Positions 11,428 to 23,021 of a DNA stretch of 64,000 nt are shown in pieces. The notes under the pieces are model-generated. The model made no database searches, was not told the DNA's origin, and worked only from the letters and a program-made list of their open reading frames with translations. The stretch is taken from the NCBI GenBank assembly GCA_025766275.1, contig JAFKAC010000049.1:124001-188000 (forward strand), written 5' to 3'. This DNA is from Lactarius indigo (taxonomy: Eukaryota > Basidiomycota > Agaricomycetes > Russulales > Russulaceae). The translations under genes and the position numbers were made by a program. Positions within the stretch are counted from its first letter, which is position 1; each line of letters starts with the position of its first letter.

Positions 11428-14400
11428 CTATGCTCCGCGTACGCCATACTCTAATAATAACTGCGCAATCTTCTGGTATCCTGTTGTTGATGCTTCTTGA
11501 GATGGTGTCCTGCCGTACGCATTCCGTAATTGCACATCTGCTCCATGTTCGAGTAGCAACCGTACAACTTCGATGTATCCGTTACACGATGCGATGTGCA
11601 ACGGCGTTTGGTAGTTCCGCTGCAAGGCGTTCACGTCGGCGCCATTATCAAGCAGCAACCGCACGACTTTGATATGCCCATGTCGTGTTGCCTTGTGCAA
11701 CGGGGTCCAGCCAATGGTATCTCGAGAATCTATGCCGGCGCCGTATTTAATCAATGTCTTCGCAATTTCGAGTTTCCCGTCCTTCGATGCTACGTATAAC
11801 GGAGTCTGGAGCAGCTTGTCCTGTTCGTCGACGTCTACACCGCGGTCAAGTAGTCTCTGGATCATACCAATGCGTCCGTTCGCCACTGCGCTATGCAACG
11901 AAGTGTTCTCATCGTCGGAAGAGTCTCCAACATACAGATGCGGCTCCACAATATCCGCGAGACTATTTTGCGAGTCCGCTTCCGATGGAGTTGAGCGCGC
12001 AGAGTCTCCAAGTTGAGTCTCCAGGTTCCCGAAGTACTTGGATAGGAAGGTCCCAACGTCGCGCTTCCCGTATTCAAGGGCAATGTCGAAGGGGGTTTTG
12101 TCATTCTTGTCCCGCATGTCGATATCCGCGCCGGAATCAAGTAGCAACTTTACAACGTCGAGATGTCCATTTCGTGCTGCTGAATGCGATGGCGTCCAGC
12201 TTTGGCTGTCTTGTGAATTGACATTTGATCCGTACTTGATCAACAAGCGTGCGACCTCGAGTTTCCCTTTTCCCGATGCTAGGTCCAATGGAGTCTGCTG
12301 GTCCTCATTTCGCGAGTCGACTTCTGCGCCGCGTTCGATTAGTAACTCTGCAACTCTAAGATGTCCATCCGCTGATGCACGATGGAGTGGAGTCCAGAGA
12401 CGCGCATTCTCGACGTTTGCGTCTGCCCCGTGGTCTAATAAGAGCTGCACGACATCGGCATGACCGTTTCGTGATGCGAAATGTAGCGACGTCCATCCAC
12501 CATCGCTGACCAAATTGACGTCGGCTTGATGCTCGATCAGAAAGCGTGATACTTCTATATGTCCGCCTCGCGACGCCAGCATTAGTGGAGTGTCGTGCTT
12601 CCGATTTCGGACCTGGACGCCAATACCAGAGTTGAGCAAAAGCCGCACGATGTCGAGGTGGCCGTTTCGTGCCGCTGCGTGGAGAGGAGTACAGTCTCCT
12701 TTGTCGTAGCAGTTTACATCCGCTCCGCGCTCGATTAGGTAGCAGACAATTTTGAGGTCCCCGCGGGCCGACGCAAGATCCAAAGGAGTACCCCCGTCTA
12801 CATCTCGCGCGTTGACGTCCACGCCGCTTTCGAGAAATGTTTTCACAAGGTCGAGATGCCCGTATCGTGATGCACTGTGCAACGGAGTCCTGCCGCGTTT
12901 ATCTTCGGATATCGTATTTGCGCCTTCCTCGATTAAGAAGCGAGCAACTTCGAGAGTCCCGAAACGGGACGCTACGTGTAGTGGGGTTTCTTGGTCTTTA
13001 GCAGTCTGGTCAAGGGATGCCCCATGGTTCACCAGTAGCCGACAAACCTCCAGTTCTCCGTTTTGCGCCGCCAAATGCAACGGGGTCCAGTGTGTGCCGC
13101 GTTCTTGGATGTCAACATCCGCTTGATGTTCGAGTAGAAATTTCACCACGTTACGGCGGCCGCTTCGTGACGCCGTGTGCAAAGGACTTCGGCCCCTGTC
13201 GTCTGAGAAGTTTATATCCGCGCCATGCTCAAGTAATGCCAGCGCAGCATCGACTTCTCTCTTGGCGGACGCAGCATGCAACGGGGTGTCGTAACTCCCG
13301 CCACTAGCGTTGACGTCATCTGGGTGTCTTGTGGCGAGGCATTCTACAAGATTGCGGAGACCGCACAGTGCGGCGTAGTATAATGGCGTTGCCCTCGGTT
13401 GCCTCGGGCGAGCTGTTGCCATGTGTCCTTCCCAAGGGCGGTCCACGTCGTACAGCCAGATCCATGTTGCAAAATATGGCCTGTCTGGATCGAACAGACG
13501 CTCCATGAGGTCCTGGATACTTGATGACACACCCTCGAATTTGGCGTGGTCCACCCAGTGCCGAGAAGCGTAAATTGCGAGTGGAAGCTGTTCAATTGTG
13601 TTTCTGTCAACTTGGTCGCCAACATCGAGTAGGATGCTGAGGGAGGCTCGGGCGAGAACGACGTGGGCGGAGTGGGGGAGGATGTGAAAGCGGGAAAGAT
13701 CCTCTCCTGCTTTGGTGAGGCGAGATGACGTAAGGAACTCTTTCACGGAGAAGTGTGAGAACTGGACCACAGATGAACCGTCCACATTCACGACAGTGAT
13801 CAGACTGGAACATGTGGACAACACGGCTTGGTGAGCATCCTCTGGGCGCCAGTCCACGTGATATTCTGAATCCTCTCCGGTGTCAAGTAGAACGGCAAGA
13901 ATCTCGGCGAGCTCTTCGACGCGGAGCGGGCGGATAGAGACTACGAGACACTGAAAGAGGCGGTATGCGTATTCTCGTTTTGCCTTCCCTATGCTCAGCA
14001 GGATGCGCTCGTATGTCGCGTCCAAGCTATCGGGTAACTCGTCAAGAGCACGCCGAAGCCCCTGGGGATAGCAGTCACGCAATGCTTCGAGTTGACAAAA
14101 AACCCATCTGAACCTGTAAGGGAATGAAAAATATTGACAAAATGAGTCATGGTAGTTACTTACATCCCCTCGGCCCTCTGCGAGAGTGTGTCGATAACCA
14201 GTTCCTTATCTTGCGCCCTCCATTTTCGCATTTTTCTGTCATGCTGGACAACATAACTGACGTAGTCTAGGATACCCTGCTTTTGACCGTTTTCATCATG
14301 AAGAGAAACCGAATAAGATGCCAATGGCCCAAGAGCTTCCTGGATATCAGCCTCGGGACGACTAGTCACGCAGATGCGAAGATTCGGAAGATGCGACTCG

Positions 14401-16149
14401 ACCAAGTCCTCTAGGAGGTCAATGACGCTCTCGCGTGGAGATGGCACCCCCGAGTCGTTCGGGCATTCGTCGAGAGCATCTACGACGATAAAAATTTGGG
14501 GTTGTCCTGGTAGCTCGAGCATGTCTTTTAGACATTGTATAAGCGTTTCATCATCAGGCAGCTGTGATCCGGCATCGTGCTGGGAATATAGGTGAGAAAG
14601 GATGTCATAGCAAAGATCCGAGTTAGCACAGAGCTGGGCGACGAGGGAGGATAGTAAGCCGCGGACGTCCTGCTTTGCGGTATCTCTAAAGTCAAAGTAG
14701 TAATAAGCCACCAAGCCCAGTCCCGCGTCGCGTAGGGTCTTGGCTTCTTCAATGATACTGGAACTGGGTGACAGCGTCAATATAAAGCTAGTAGGAGATA
14801 TGTACGTCATATATGACACCTACCATAAAATGCTCTTCCCCGATCCCGCTACAGTCCCAATATCCAGTCAGCTGCTGGAGAGGATCGGTAGGGTTTGAGA
14901 AACACATACGTTTGCCACGTATCCACAAGAGGCCGCCGGCAACAACCCACTCATTGAAGGTGCTGCCACGGGTAAACCACACTGAGGATTCATTGTGGTA
15001 GCTTCTGCGTGCAATGATGTGATTTTTAGACGGATCTGGGGGAGAGATCCAGCCCCTCGCATCCTTCTGAAACTGATCACCTGGGGACGAGGTTAACCCA
15101 TCAAGGTCACCGATATTAGACGAGATAACGCACGCTTCATTTTGTTGATTTCGCTTGCGACTTCCTGCATCGTAACTAGTATTGTCCATGAGACCGAGAT
15201 ACACCCGATTCACGTGCACAAGTTGAACGCACCCAGATTCTGTCGGATCGCACTCATTGACGTCTCGCCACCTACAAAGACAACAGTCCAGCCAGATGAT
15301 CAGCAGCTAGCCGGCTTGACTCACCGTCCATGACCACCTTCATATTATCTAAAAGACCAAGAACGACGGCCATGGTCTGCGCCGCAGTCATGCGGGCCTC
15401 CTCCTGCGTGAGTCTGTCCAATCTCTTCAGTATAGCCTCAATTTCGCTATCTCCCAACAACTTCTTTGCGAATTGCTCTACAATGCGTTCAGAGGTAGTT
15501 GCACATAGCCAGAACCCACTTACTGAGTCGTCCTCGGCTGATTTGTTTCTTCGCTAGAGCAAGTACGGAGATCAACTCGACCATGATCTTCGCGACAATA
15601 TCCTTCAATGGGTCGAAGGAGATCTCAGTATAAATACGGAGGCGTTCAAGGAAGTTTCCAAGGCATTCAAAGAGTTCAAGGAGTGCATCGTAGCTAGCGC
15701 TGACACCGTCTGCCGCCTAACATTACTCTGATATCAGATGGACCAAGTCGGTGAATAAGAAAGATACGCACAGTGAAGAGAACATCGATTCCAACGAATA
15801 TTAGTTTTGCAGGTTGGAAAGGCACCTTGTGGGAAAAAAAGAGAAAGAGTAAAGAACAATAGAGAGCGAGGTGTTGTTCGTGGCTCACCAAACCGGCGGC
15901 CTCACCAACAATTCCAGAGAAGGCGTGAACGAATTGTACCACTGGTCTAAGGCAATCTATGAACTTCCGCTTTTTGTCCCGGTAGTCTTTGAACGCTTTC
16001 GCATTCGTTTGAAGTAGTAGAAGAGTGGCGTCGGGAGAATTACAGCCATGGACCTTGTCAGCGAACGGATTTTCTTTTAGATTTATCCCCGTCTGTTCCG
16101 CGTATGCATCCAATGCATCGAGAACCGACTTAAAGCCTGAGTTAGACAT
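11428..16149 (-). CDS. NLR2: Goodbye-NACHT-ankyrin STAND protein, intact
   Basis: Complete model of 1407 codons plus stop. Exons: 15889-16149, 15772-15825, 15524-15716, 15325-15477, 15233-15271, 15134-15175, 14910-15080, 14824-14848, 14164-14763, 11428-14113. Every junction has GT..AG and the total length is a multiple of three. The third exon is 3 nt shorter than in the paralogs. The Goodbye-like domain covers about residues 1-220. Walker A GKPGSGKS comes from the microexon joined to CSSIIEEAKTL, and Walker B is FIVVDALDEC. A winged-helix-like segment with RPLRVEELAEIL follows. Nineteen ankyrin repeats are counted, 14 before and 5 after an acidic Ser/Asp linker (VGDSSDDENTS). The C-terminus YQKIAQLLLEYGVRGA differs from the QLLIEHGAT ending of NLR3-6 and probably shows what NLR1 lost. 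Expected role: cytosolic ligand sensing through the repeats and nucleotide-driven oligomerisation through NACHT. The ligand is unknown. Confidence 0.9.
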
Positions 16150-16927
16150 GGTTGACTGGAGGGATAGGCCGGTACGTTTCGAGAGAACGATGAAAAGTCG
16201 CAAGCACTTATAGAATGCGTGGTAGCGCCCAAACCAAAGAGCCCCTTAGGAACAACTACGAGACCGAGTGCCATGGACGAACATACGTACAAGACAATGA
16301 GACGACTTTTGACGTGGGAGAGCGCTTGATTAGCTTGGCGCTTGGTTCAAGTTGAAGCCTCGATTTCAATACCGTACAAATCGCTTGACGAGATGGGTGC
16401 AGTCACTAGACGAGCTCACCACGCCGACTCACTGGCAGAGATTATCCAGAAATATACACCTGGCTAGCGTCTATGTACATTTGAGCAAATGCAGTATTGT
16501 GGAATTTGATAATGGTGGTGGAGACAGCGAGTCTGGGAAGTTATAAGTTCTCACGCTTTGTTCCCAAGTGAGAACCTGTCAGGCGCATAATTATTGTCGT
16601 ACACGGCATCAGCCAACATAGAGAATGGTGTCCGATTGTGTTCTGTCGTTAAACAACGTTCGGCAAGTAACAGTTAGGGTCCGGTCTCTTTTTCTTTCTT
16701 TCTTTTTACGTCTTTTATCAAATTTCTTGTTCAAGTATTTGTACGAGGAAATACGTCAACATGCGGAAAGAAACCAAAACCTAAAAATGACTCGTTCGTC
16801 CCCCAATCCCCTCTTATAGTTACTGATTGGGGTGAATAAGCAGAGTAATAATGTCGGCGCGCAAGAGACGGCTCGAATGAGAACTCCTATTCCGCCCTGA
16901 GGCCAATTTGCGAAGAATTACTGCTTA
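16150..16927. other. NLR2 upstream region and start of a duplicated spacer
   Basis: No gene seen. Bases up to about 16350 are NLR2 upstream DNA. From about 16360 (AATACCGTAC..) the sequence matches the spacer starting near 29965, including TTTGTTCCCAAGTGAGAAC (16559) against TTTGTTCCTAAGTGAGAAC (about 30048) and the block AAATGACTCGT (16786 and 30354). Confidence 0.6.
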
Positions 16928-17215
16928 CAGCTGGTTCCATAACGATTGTCCCCTGGTGACCAAATTTTGGACATAGGCGAGGTTTGAATTGGTAACTCCG
17001 CCACCGAGATGGCACAGCTCTCGAGCGCAGCAATACAGATAACCATTCCATAACCCCAATTGTTACAAGATAACTATTCTATAACCTTAATTCTGTGAGA
17101 TAACCTGATTTCCTGAGAATTTCTCCCTCAACTTAATTATGAATCCCGCTCTCGAGTTTTGGATGGCCGACCATGTTCTCAAAATGGCAGGGGACAATCG
17201 TTATGGAACCAGCTG
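16928..17215. mobile_element. 288-bp MITE with 28-bp perfect terminal inverted repeats at TA
   Basis: The left end CAGCTGGTTCCATAACGATT.. is repeated inverted at the right end; 28 bases match perfectly. TA flanks both sides (16926-16927, 17216-17217). The paralogous spacer near 30430-30480 carries the flanking sequence without the element, so it serves as an approximate empty site. There is no coding capacity. TA duplication and CAG ends suit the Tc1/mariner superfamily (inference). Confidence 0.75.
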
Positions 17216-17859
17216 TAGTATAGTAATATCGAACCCAAGTCGGTAGTAGTGCGTGCCTTGATACTAGCTTGATACACCATCACCAGTAAATTGATCTCAC
17301 GCTAGTACTGTAGTACCAATTGGGTCTGGACGCCCACGCTTTAAATCGTTGTATCTCCTCCCCCCTTGCGCAGAAATGCAGAATAGGCCGACTAGAACAC
17401 AACTCGATTGCGAATAAAACGGTCAGAGCGGACCAGACCTTTTGATGAGCCTGCGAATAACTCAGCGAAACAATTACGAACAGTCAAACGCTTGAAAAGT
17501 CACACAAATGGTGGTGGAAAATCAAATATCTAGGTATCTCCGCGGTTGTCATCCTATTCCCGTTCTGACATTTCTGCCCCCGAATTCAACTCAACTTTGA
17601 CCAAGACTCTGAAGAGATGCACCATGAGAGCCAAGGTGAGAGCTCTGCATCTCCACTAGGCTTTCAGTGTTCCGGTTTTATTTCGAGGTTTGAAATCTTC
17701 CCGACACCATCCCGCTAGCTTTGAATGGCCATGCGCACTCGCTCCTTGTCCTTTCTGTCCTCGACGCAGGGCTCCGTCCCCTCGAGACATCCCTCCCACC
17801 ACATTGGGGCGGTATATGCGTGAAGCACTCGTGGGGTATCGTCCCAGAAAATTGGGAAA

Positions 17860-18925
17860 GTGCGGGCTACCCTCCCGCCAGAGCTACGATCGACCTTCAC
17901 GTAATGTTCAAGTCCCAACGTGAGGGTGCCTTGGTTGATACCCTCCCCGGGGTCAACGGCACCGCCCATCCAAAGTACGTCGTTCACTACTTCGCTCACG
18001 GATGTACCCACGCGTACCGCTGCGCCGTTGCAGATATAGGGCTCACTTGTCCAAGGAGCTGGTCACGACGTCGCGCTGGGTCTAGATACCCTTGAGCTTG
18101 TCAAATCTTGGTTTTAACACTATAGAGTGCCCTCCCTCACAATCTCAATGATTCATGGCGGCAGCTGGCTGGCGGCCGGGGGCGTACTGGTGTCCTAAGC
18201 TAACGACCTCCTCGGCGCACTTTACCGGCTCTACCAGCACGCCGCGGCGAACTCCACTGTTCTCTACACGATTACCTACGGGCTCCCAGCCGAGCTGCAC
18301 GCGCACGTGAAGATTGTCGCCCCGACGACGTACTTGGGCTCGCCACGCATCCCGTCAGACGTCAATCAAGCGCCCAAGCGGAGGAGCAGTGGTCCTGTCG
18401 AGTCGCGAGTCGCGACATGAACACCACACCATCGTACCTGTATTTTCTGGACAAGAAAATGGGCCACGTTCTCACTGCAACAGGTCTGAATAGGCCCGGC
18501 ATTGAGGGCTTCCTCGGGAAATACCCGAGATCGGATGACTTGCGGATATTCACGGATGAATTTCCCACCGACAGGGCTGCCGCTACCTTCAGCGTCGTCA
18601 AGGTCAGCGGAGGTGGGTACGATCCAAGAAATCCCGGCTCGGGGGTGAGCGACAACGTTCAGTACGCGTTGGTCATAGCGTACCCAACTCCGCTCGTCTT
18701 CTACAGCCTGAACATATTAAACAGTGATCCATGCCTTAACTAGCTCAACAATTTGCTGGCCCAGAAGAGCATCCCCCAGACGATCTTCTCGCTGTATAGC
18801 ACCTCCAAGTATAACATCTCGCCGGAATCAGCGGAAAGCGCGTGTGACCTGGCTTCGAGATTCACTGCCTAGCTCTCCGCTTCGGGTTCAGTGTGGCGCC
18901 GGGAGGGAAGGGAACCGGCACATGG
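17860..18925 (+). pseudogene. Sedolisin (S53, tripeptidyl-peptidase type) pseudogene, copy 1
   Basis: Decayed secreted serine-carboxyl protease. Pieces of the activation propeptide are readable in shifting frames: ATIDLHVMFKSQREGALVD, SWLAAGGVLVS, then after a stop ANDLLGALYRLYQHA and YGLPAELHAHVKIVAPTTYL. The start of the catalytic domain follows at 18417-18743 (IEGFLGKYPRSDDLRIF, VQYALVIAYPTPLVFYS). After another stop come IPQTIFSLYSTSKYNISPES and ACDLASRFTA. The region expected to hold the catalytic SGD motif is frameshifted. At least three stops and two frameshifts make it non-functional. It converges with NLR3, but a transposon stack now separates them. Copy 2 is at 30690-31660. Confidence 0.8.
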
Positions 18926-20060
18926 CATTTCCGGAAAACGCTTCCATTTATGGGCGCGTTTGCTCCTGTCGCATGGGCACCGGGCTTTTCTTTTCCCTGT
19001 ACTTTAAAACCAATGTCATGTCCTGAACGCCGACTGACGTCGTAAAGATCGATGATGATTAAAAAGCAAGTACTAGTACAGTCATGGGCCGGTCAGTGAG
19101 CCAGGACTGGTCAGTGAGACGCTGAGCTTTTACACGACACCCTGCCACAAATCTGCCTCGGAGATTTTTGGGAAAATTTTCGACACATTATTCATGTTTT
19201 TTTTTTTTTTTTTTTAAAACTGGTTTATATTCCGGGACAGTAGGCTATACAAGACCGGTCCTCCACCCCCAGCCCGCTACTCTGTATGTAAACCCCACAG
19301 AGCAGTCACCGAGCGCTCAGTTGCACCGGATGTTGCCACTCCTGCTCCTACCCTGACCAACGTCACCAAGCTACAGTCTAAACTACCTCCACTAGGTAAA
19401 CAGGAAACATCCCCATAAGAGGGGACTCATGGCCTGGCTAGACCGCGAATGGCAAGGAAGGGGGGTGGGGGGACGAGAGTGAGTAGGAGGGAAACGAAAC
19501 AGATGGAGATTTATGAAACACGTCATAAAAGAGTGTGATAAAGAAGGTTCAAAGGGAGCGTGAGGCACCTCATAAAGGAAGCCTGGATACAAACGGAAGG
19601 GCGTGGGGGCCCAGGCGAATAGAAAAAGGCCCGGACCAGTGGGGAAGGGGGGTCATAAGTGTGGAATGGGTGATGGGGGTGTGAGAAAGATGAAAGGGGT
19701 GGGTAAGTGGGAAAGAGGAGCAAGTCCTCAGGAGGAAGCATCCGGGGGGGCCGTAGCCTTGCTCCTAGGCTTGGCCTTCCAGCGCTTCAACTCCCCGATG
19801 TGCCCGAAGGCAAAAAGGACCTTGTCCGCCAGGAGTGAACGCAAAGAGTCCCCCAAAGGGTCCTCAAAGGTCAGCACCATGGACGAGACAGATCCAGGTT
19901 TGTATGTGCTAGGTGCCCTCACCCAAGATGGGGGCTGTGTGAATCGCAAGCCACGGCAGGCAGGGTTGTCCGCCAAGAGGGCCGCATGGAGTTCAGAGGG
20001 TGCGTAAGGTCCGTGGGTGGGAGAAGCTCCGGTGGGGATGCCATTGATAAGGAGGCGAGA

Positions 20061-20598
20061 TGTAACGTTGCCACGACGTTAGCTCGACTTGAGCTCAGTG
20101 GGGGTGGTAACAACTTAGCGGATGTCCTGTAGCTTGAAGACGTGAAGGTCCAAGTCTTGACTCGGGTGAACATGCGAAGGTGCACCAATGGAAATATAGT
20201 CCTAAGTCACGAACGAAGTCGGACGCTTCTTAGAGAGAGAGAGAGAGAAGGAGAGATAAGAAGAAGGAAACAAGTGACGATTCAAGAAGACCAAGATGGC
20301 GTATCTTGGTCTTCACTAGACACTATAAATACAAGTCGAGCAGGCTTAGAAGCACTGCTATGAGTCACAGTTAGTAAAGCATCCAACGTATCGCAGAAAC
20401 AACGCAAAACTAATACTACTAGTACCTGTACTAGTATCGAGTCATCGAGGCACCGCTCAGTCAGCTATCAGTACCATATCTCCTATCGTGCTACCGTATC
20501 ACCGCGCTATCGTAAGTAAGTCTGCAACTAATATACCTTACCACCGTAGTTGCAACCGGTACAGTAAGGGTTCACAAATTACCGTTCGAAACGTGACA
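20061..20598 (-). repeat. Solo LTR, same family as the gypsy LTR at 4052-4525
   Basis: 538 bp with TG..CA ends and the 5-bp duplicate CGAGA at 20056-20060 and 20599-20603. It shares the terminal dyad, the AAGACCAAGAT hairpin (20287-20297) and the 3' region with the gypsy LTR. A TATA-like box (20324-20331) precedes the presumed start in the minus direction. A GA microsatellite lies near 20232-20250. Confidence 0.88.
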
Positions 20599-20640
20599 CG
20601 AGACCATTTGCAGTTCTCCCTGGCCAGGACAGGGAGTGGG

Positions 20641-21458
20641 TGTTACGTTCCTACAAACGTATTGTCCGACTTGGACCGACAACAGGTGTTGGCACGTGAC
20701 TACCACTCACAGAACGAGCCGAATTGCTAAAGTGTCCCCTTAGTAGTCAGAGTAAGGCAGCCTCCTGATGAGATAATCAGGGAATAAGAGTAAGACGAGT
20801 TGAACAGCTGTCAACCAAAAGAGAGATGGGAGGCAAACAATAAGTCACAAAGGAGGGGAAAGCCTGAAGTCCTATTGAACGGTAGGAGAATACAAGAACT
20901 CAAGCTGGGGAATACTCCGTCCCAGCATACTACCTATATACTAGTATACAGTAAGGTTCGCAGTCAGATCCAAGCACAGAAACCCTAATATCGCATTGAG
21001 TCATACCGAGTCATAGATAAGTACAACCAATGGCATAAGGCCCTCAGTATCGTATCAGTCAGCACAGACGCATCAGCCAGTCAGAACGTACATGGTTATC
21101 GGAACATTAGAAAGTAGGCACGTAGGCCCGTAAAAAGTCTGTACAAGGGAACCCAATAACCTCTAAGCTTGATAAGGCAAGCGGACCGTAACACTGGTTC
21201 TGCGTGATGTTTGTATTACGCAAACATCACACTGAAACATTGTCACGTGAGTCTGTTAGTCACGTGACCACCAACCGTCCACACTGCGTATACGCGGCTT
21301 GGGTATACTCCTCTCGATGCTGCAGCTGTGTAAGCAGCCCATCTTCTTCGTCTTCTTCTTCAGGGGAATTGGCATTTGCCCAGCCAGATTCACGATACTC
21401 CCATTGAGGTCCAACACGTGATGCTGGTAAGTCACGTGGTCGAGGTGCGTTCGTTACA
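20641..21458. repeat. Solo LTR, 818 bp
   Basis: The ends are TGTTACGTTC and GAACG-type inverted (..CGTTCGTTACA), flanked by GTGGG at 20636-20640 and 21459-21463. Removal joins the LINE ORF1 in frame. Internal sequence is unlike the 538-bp LTR, so it is a different family. There is no coding region. Confidence 0.85.
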
Positions 21459-22452
21459 GTGGGGAAGAGTCAGTGGAAAGAAAAGTCGCAAGGCTGTCAG
21501 AGATAAGGTGGGAAGAGGAGGTGAGGTGATGCACCATGGTGTTGGGTCCAGCAGTGACCACGAGGTTGTTCCTAGCTGTCCACCTAGCAGCAGACGGGGA
21601 GACCGCGTGTCCTTCTGAGTGGAGCACAGCGTTAAGGTGGGTCACAATCTCCTGGGGGGTGCGATGGACCGCAGGAGGATTAGTGGCACCTTCAGCAGGC
21701 GGGCGGAGAGACACGACCAGGGAGGGTCGTGCTGGAGTTTTTGCCATAGTGGCAAAGGAAGGTTTAACAGGGCGTGAGGGTGTGGTAGGAGTGGGTGCAG
21801 GTGCGGGCTTGGCCTTGGCTGACATGGGTGCAGGAGTCTGGGCAGAGGGTTTCGGGGCACAGGGCTTTGAAACAGGGGGGGTGGTGGAAGGAGGGGGCAC
21901 TGGAGCAGGGTCCATGTCCATTTTCAGAGGGGAAGCTGCGGGGAAGGGAGTGGGCGGGGCCTCCACAGCAGGCACCAAGATAGGAGGGGGAGAGCGAATA
22001 TGGGCTTCGATGGAGTTGAGACGATCGGTGATCGCCTCCAGCGCACGGGAGGTCGCAGCGGCACCTCTCAGCAGGGAGACAAAAGATGGGGCCAAGGCCT
22101 CATCCAGGACATTGGAGATGGCAGAGTGCACGTCCTGAAGTGGGAATGGGGGGGGAGGAGGAGAGGGGCCAAAGTGGCCAAGAGGAGCACCCAGTCTGAC
22201 CAGGGGGTTGAGGCCGAGCCAGTGCAGGGGAGAAAGGCCTTCAAGGAGGCCAGCAGGAGCATTGAGGATGTCAACGAGCTCCGCCATCAGGTTGACCCTG
22301 GTGACATCTGCGTCGATATTGGCGAGACAGTCGAGGATGAAGTCCACCCCACGTCTGTCATCATCAGTGTTGTGGAGAGGGGGATTGGCAGCAGGGTCAG
22401 CTGGGACCCATCCAGAGGCAATGGCACAATCAAGAGTCTCATTGAACATATT

Positions 22453-23021
22453 TGTTACGATTTTCTTGGACGCGTCTCTCTTCCTACTACTATTTCCTTC
22501 CCACACTATACGCGCCCTGTACGACCACGCGGACTTTACAATTACCCGGTTTCTATCACGCGCCCTGCTTATCGACATTCTCTTCTGATAAAGCTTGACA
22601 TGTGCCAGTTTCCGACTTGTTCCCTCTCACGCGCAACCCCGCGTGATTCTCCTTTATTCTCGATAGGTCCTTGCTTTGTTCCCTTTATGTTCATCCCTTT
22701 CTTCCTCAACTTGGCGATGGCGCCATCTGTTTGTGACGGTCATACAGTACGATTTCTATTTAACCCTAGTCATACCTAGCTTGTACGGTAGACTAGACTT
22801 CTTGTGTAATACTACACTCGTCTGCGCAGAGTCCCCTTGATTCCCGATCCTTGTCCTTCGCTAGACCTTCGAGTCTTAGCCTTCCTCTACAGTCCAAGTG
22901 ACGCACGTCCTTGTGACTCTTGTGCATCATCTCTGCTGAAGTCGAGCCTTCGAGCTTTGACTACCGAACGATTGACTGACTTAGTACAGGTCGTACTCAA
23001 CGCCCCTGTAGTGGCGTTACA
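22453..23021. repeat. Solo LTR, 569 bp
   Basis: It runs from TGTTACGATT to GGCGTTACA and is flanked by ATATT at 22448-22452 and 23022-23026. It lies after codon 17 of LINE ORF1. A TATA-like TATTTAA near 22757 suggests plus orientation. The tail end of this LTR supplies an apparent upstream extension of the ORF1 frame, which is not real coding. Confidence 0.85.

Noticed and set aside
14788..15219. Reading of the P-loop region as GIGEEHF in unspliced frames
   Set aside because: This is the wrong frame of the 25-nt microexon. Splicing to both sides gives GKPGSGKS in all paralogs.
16680..16710. T-rich tract as a terminator or promoter element
   Set aside because: No transcript borders it and similar tracts occur in many spacers.
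22579..23021. Sequence upstream of the LINE ORF1 as its 5' leader or an N-terminal extension
   Set aside because: It is a solo LTR with ATATT duplicates; the real ORF1 start lies beyond it at 23074.
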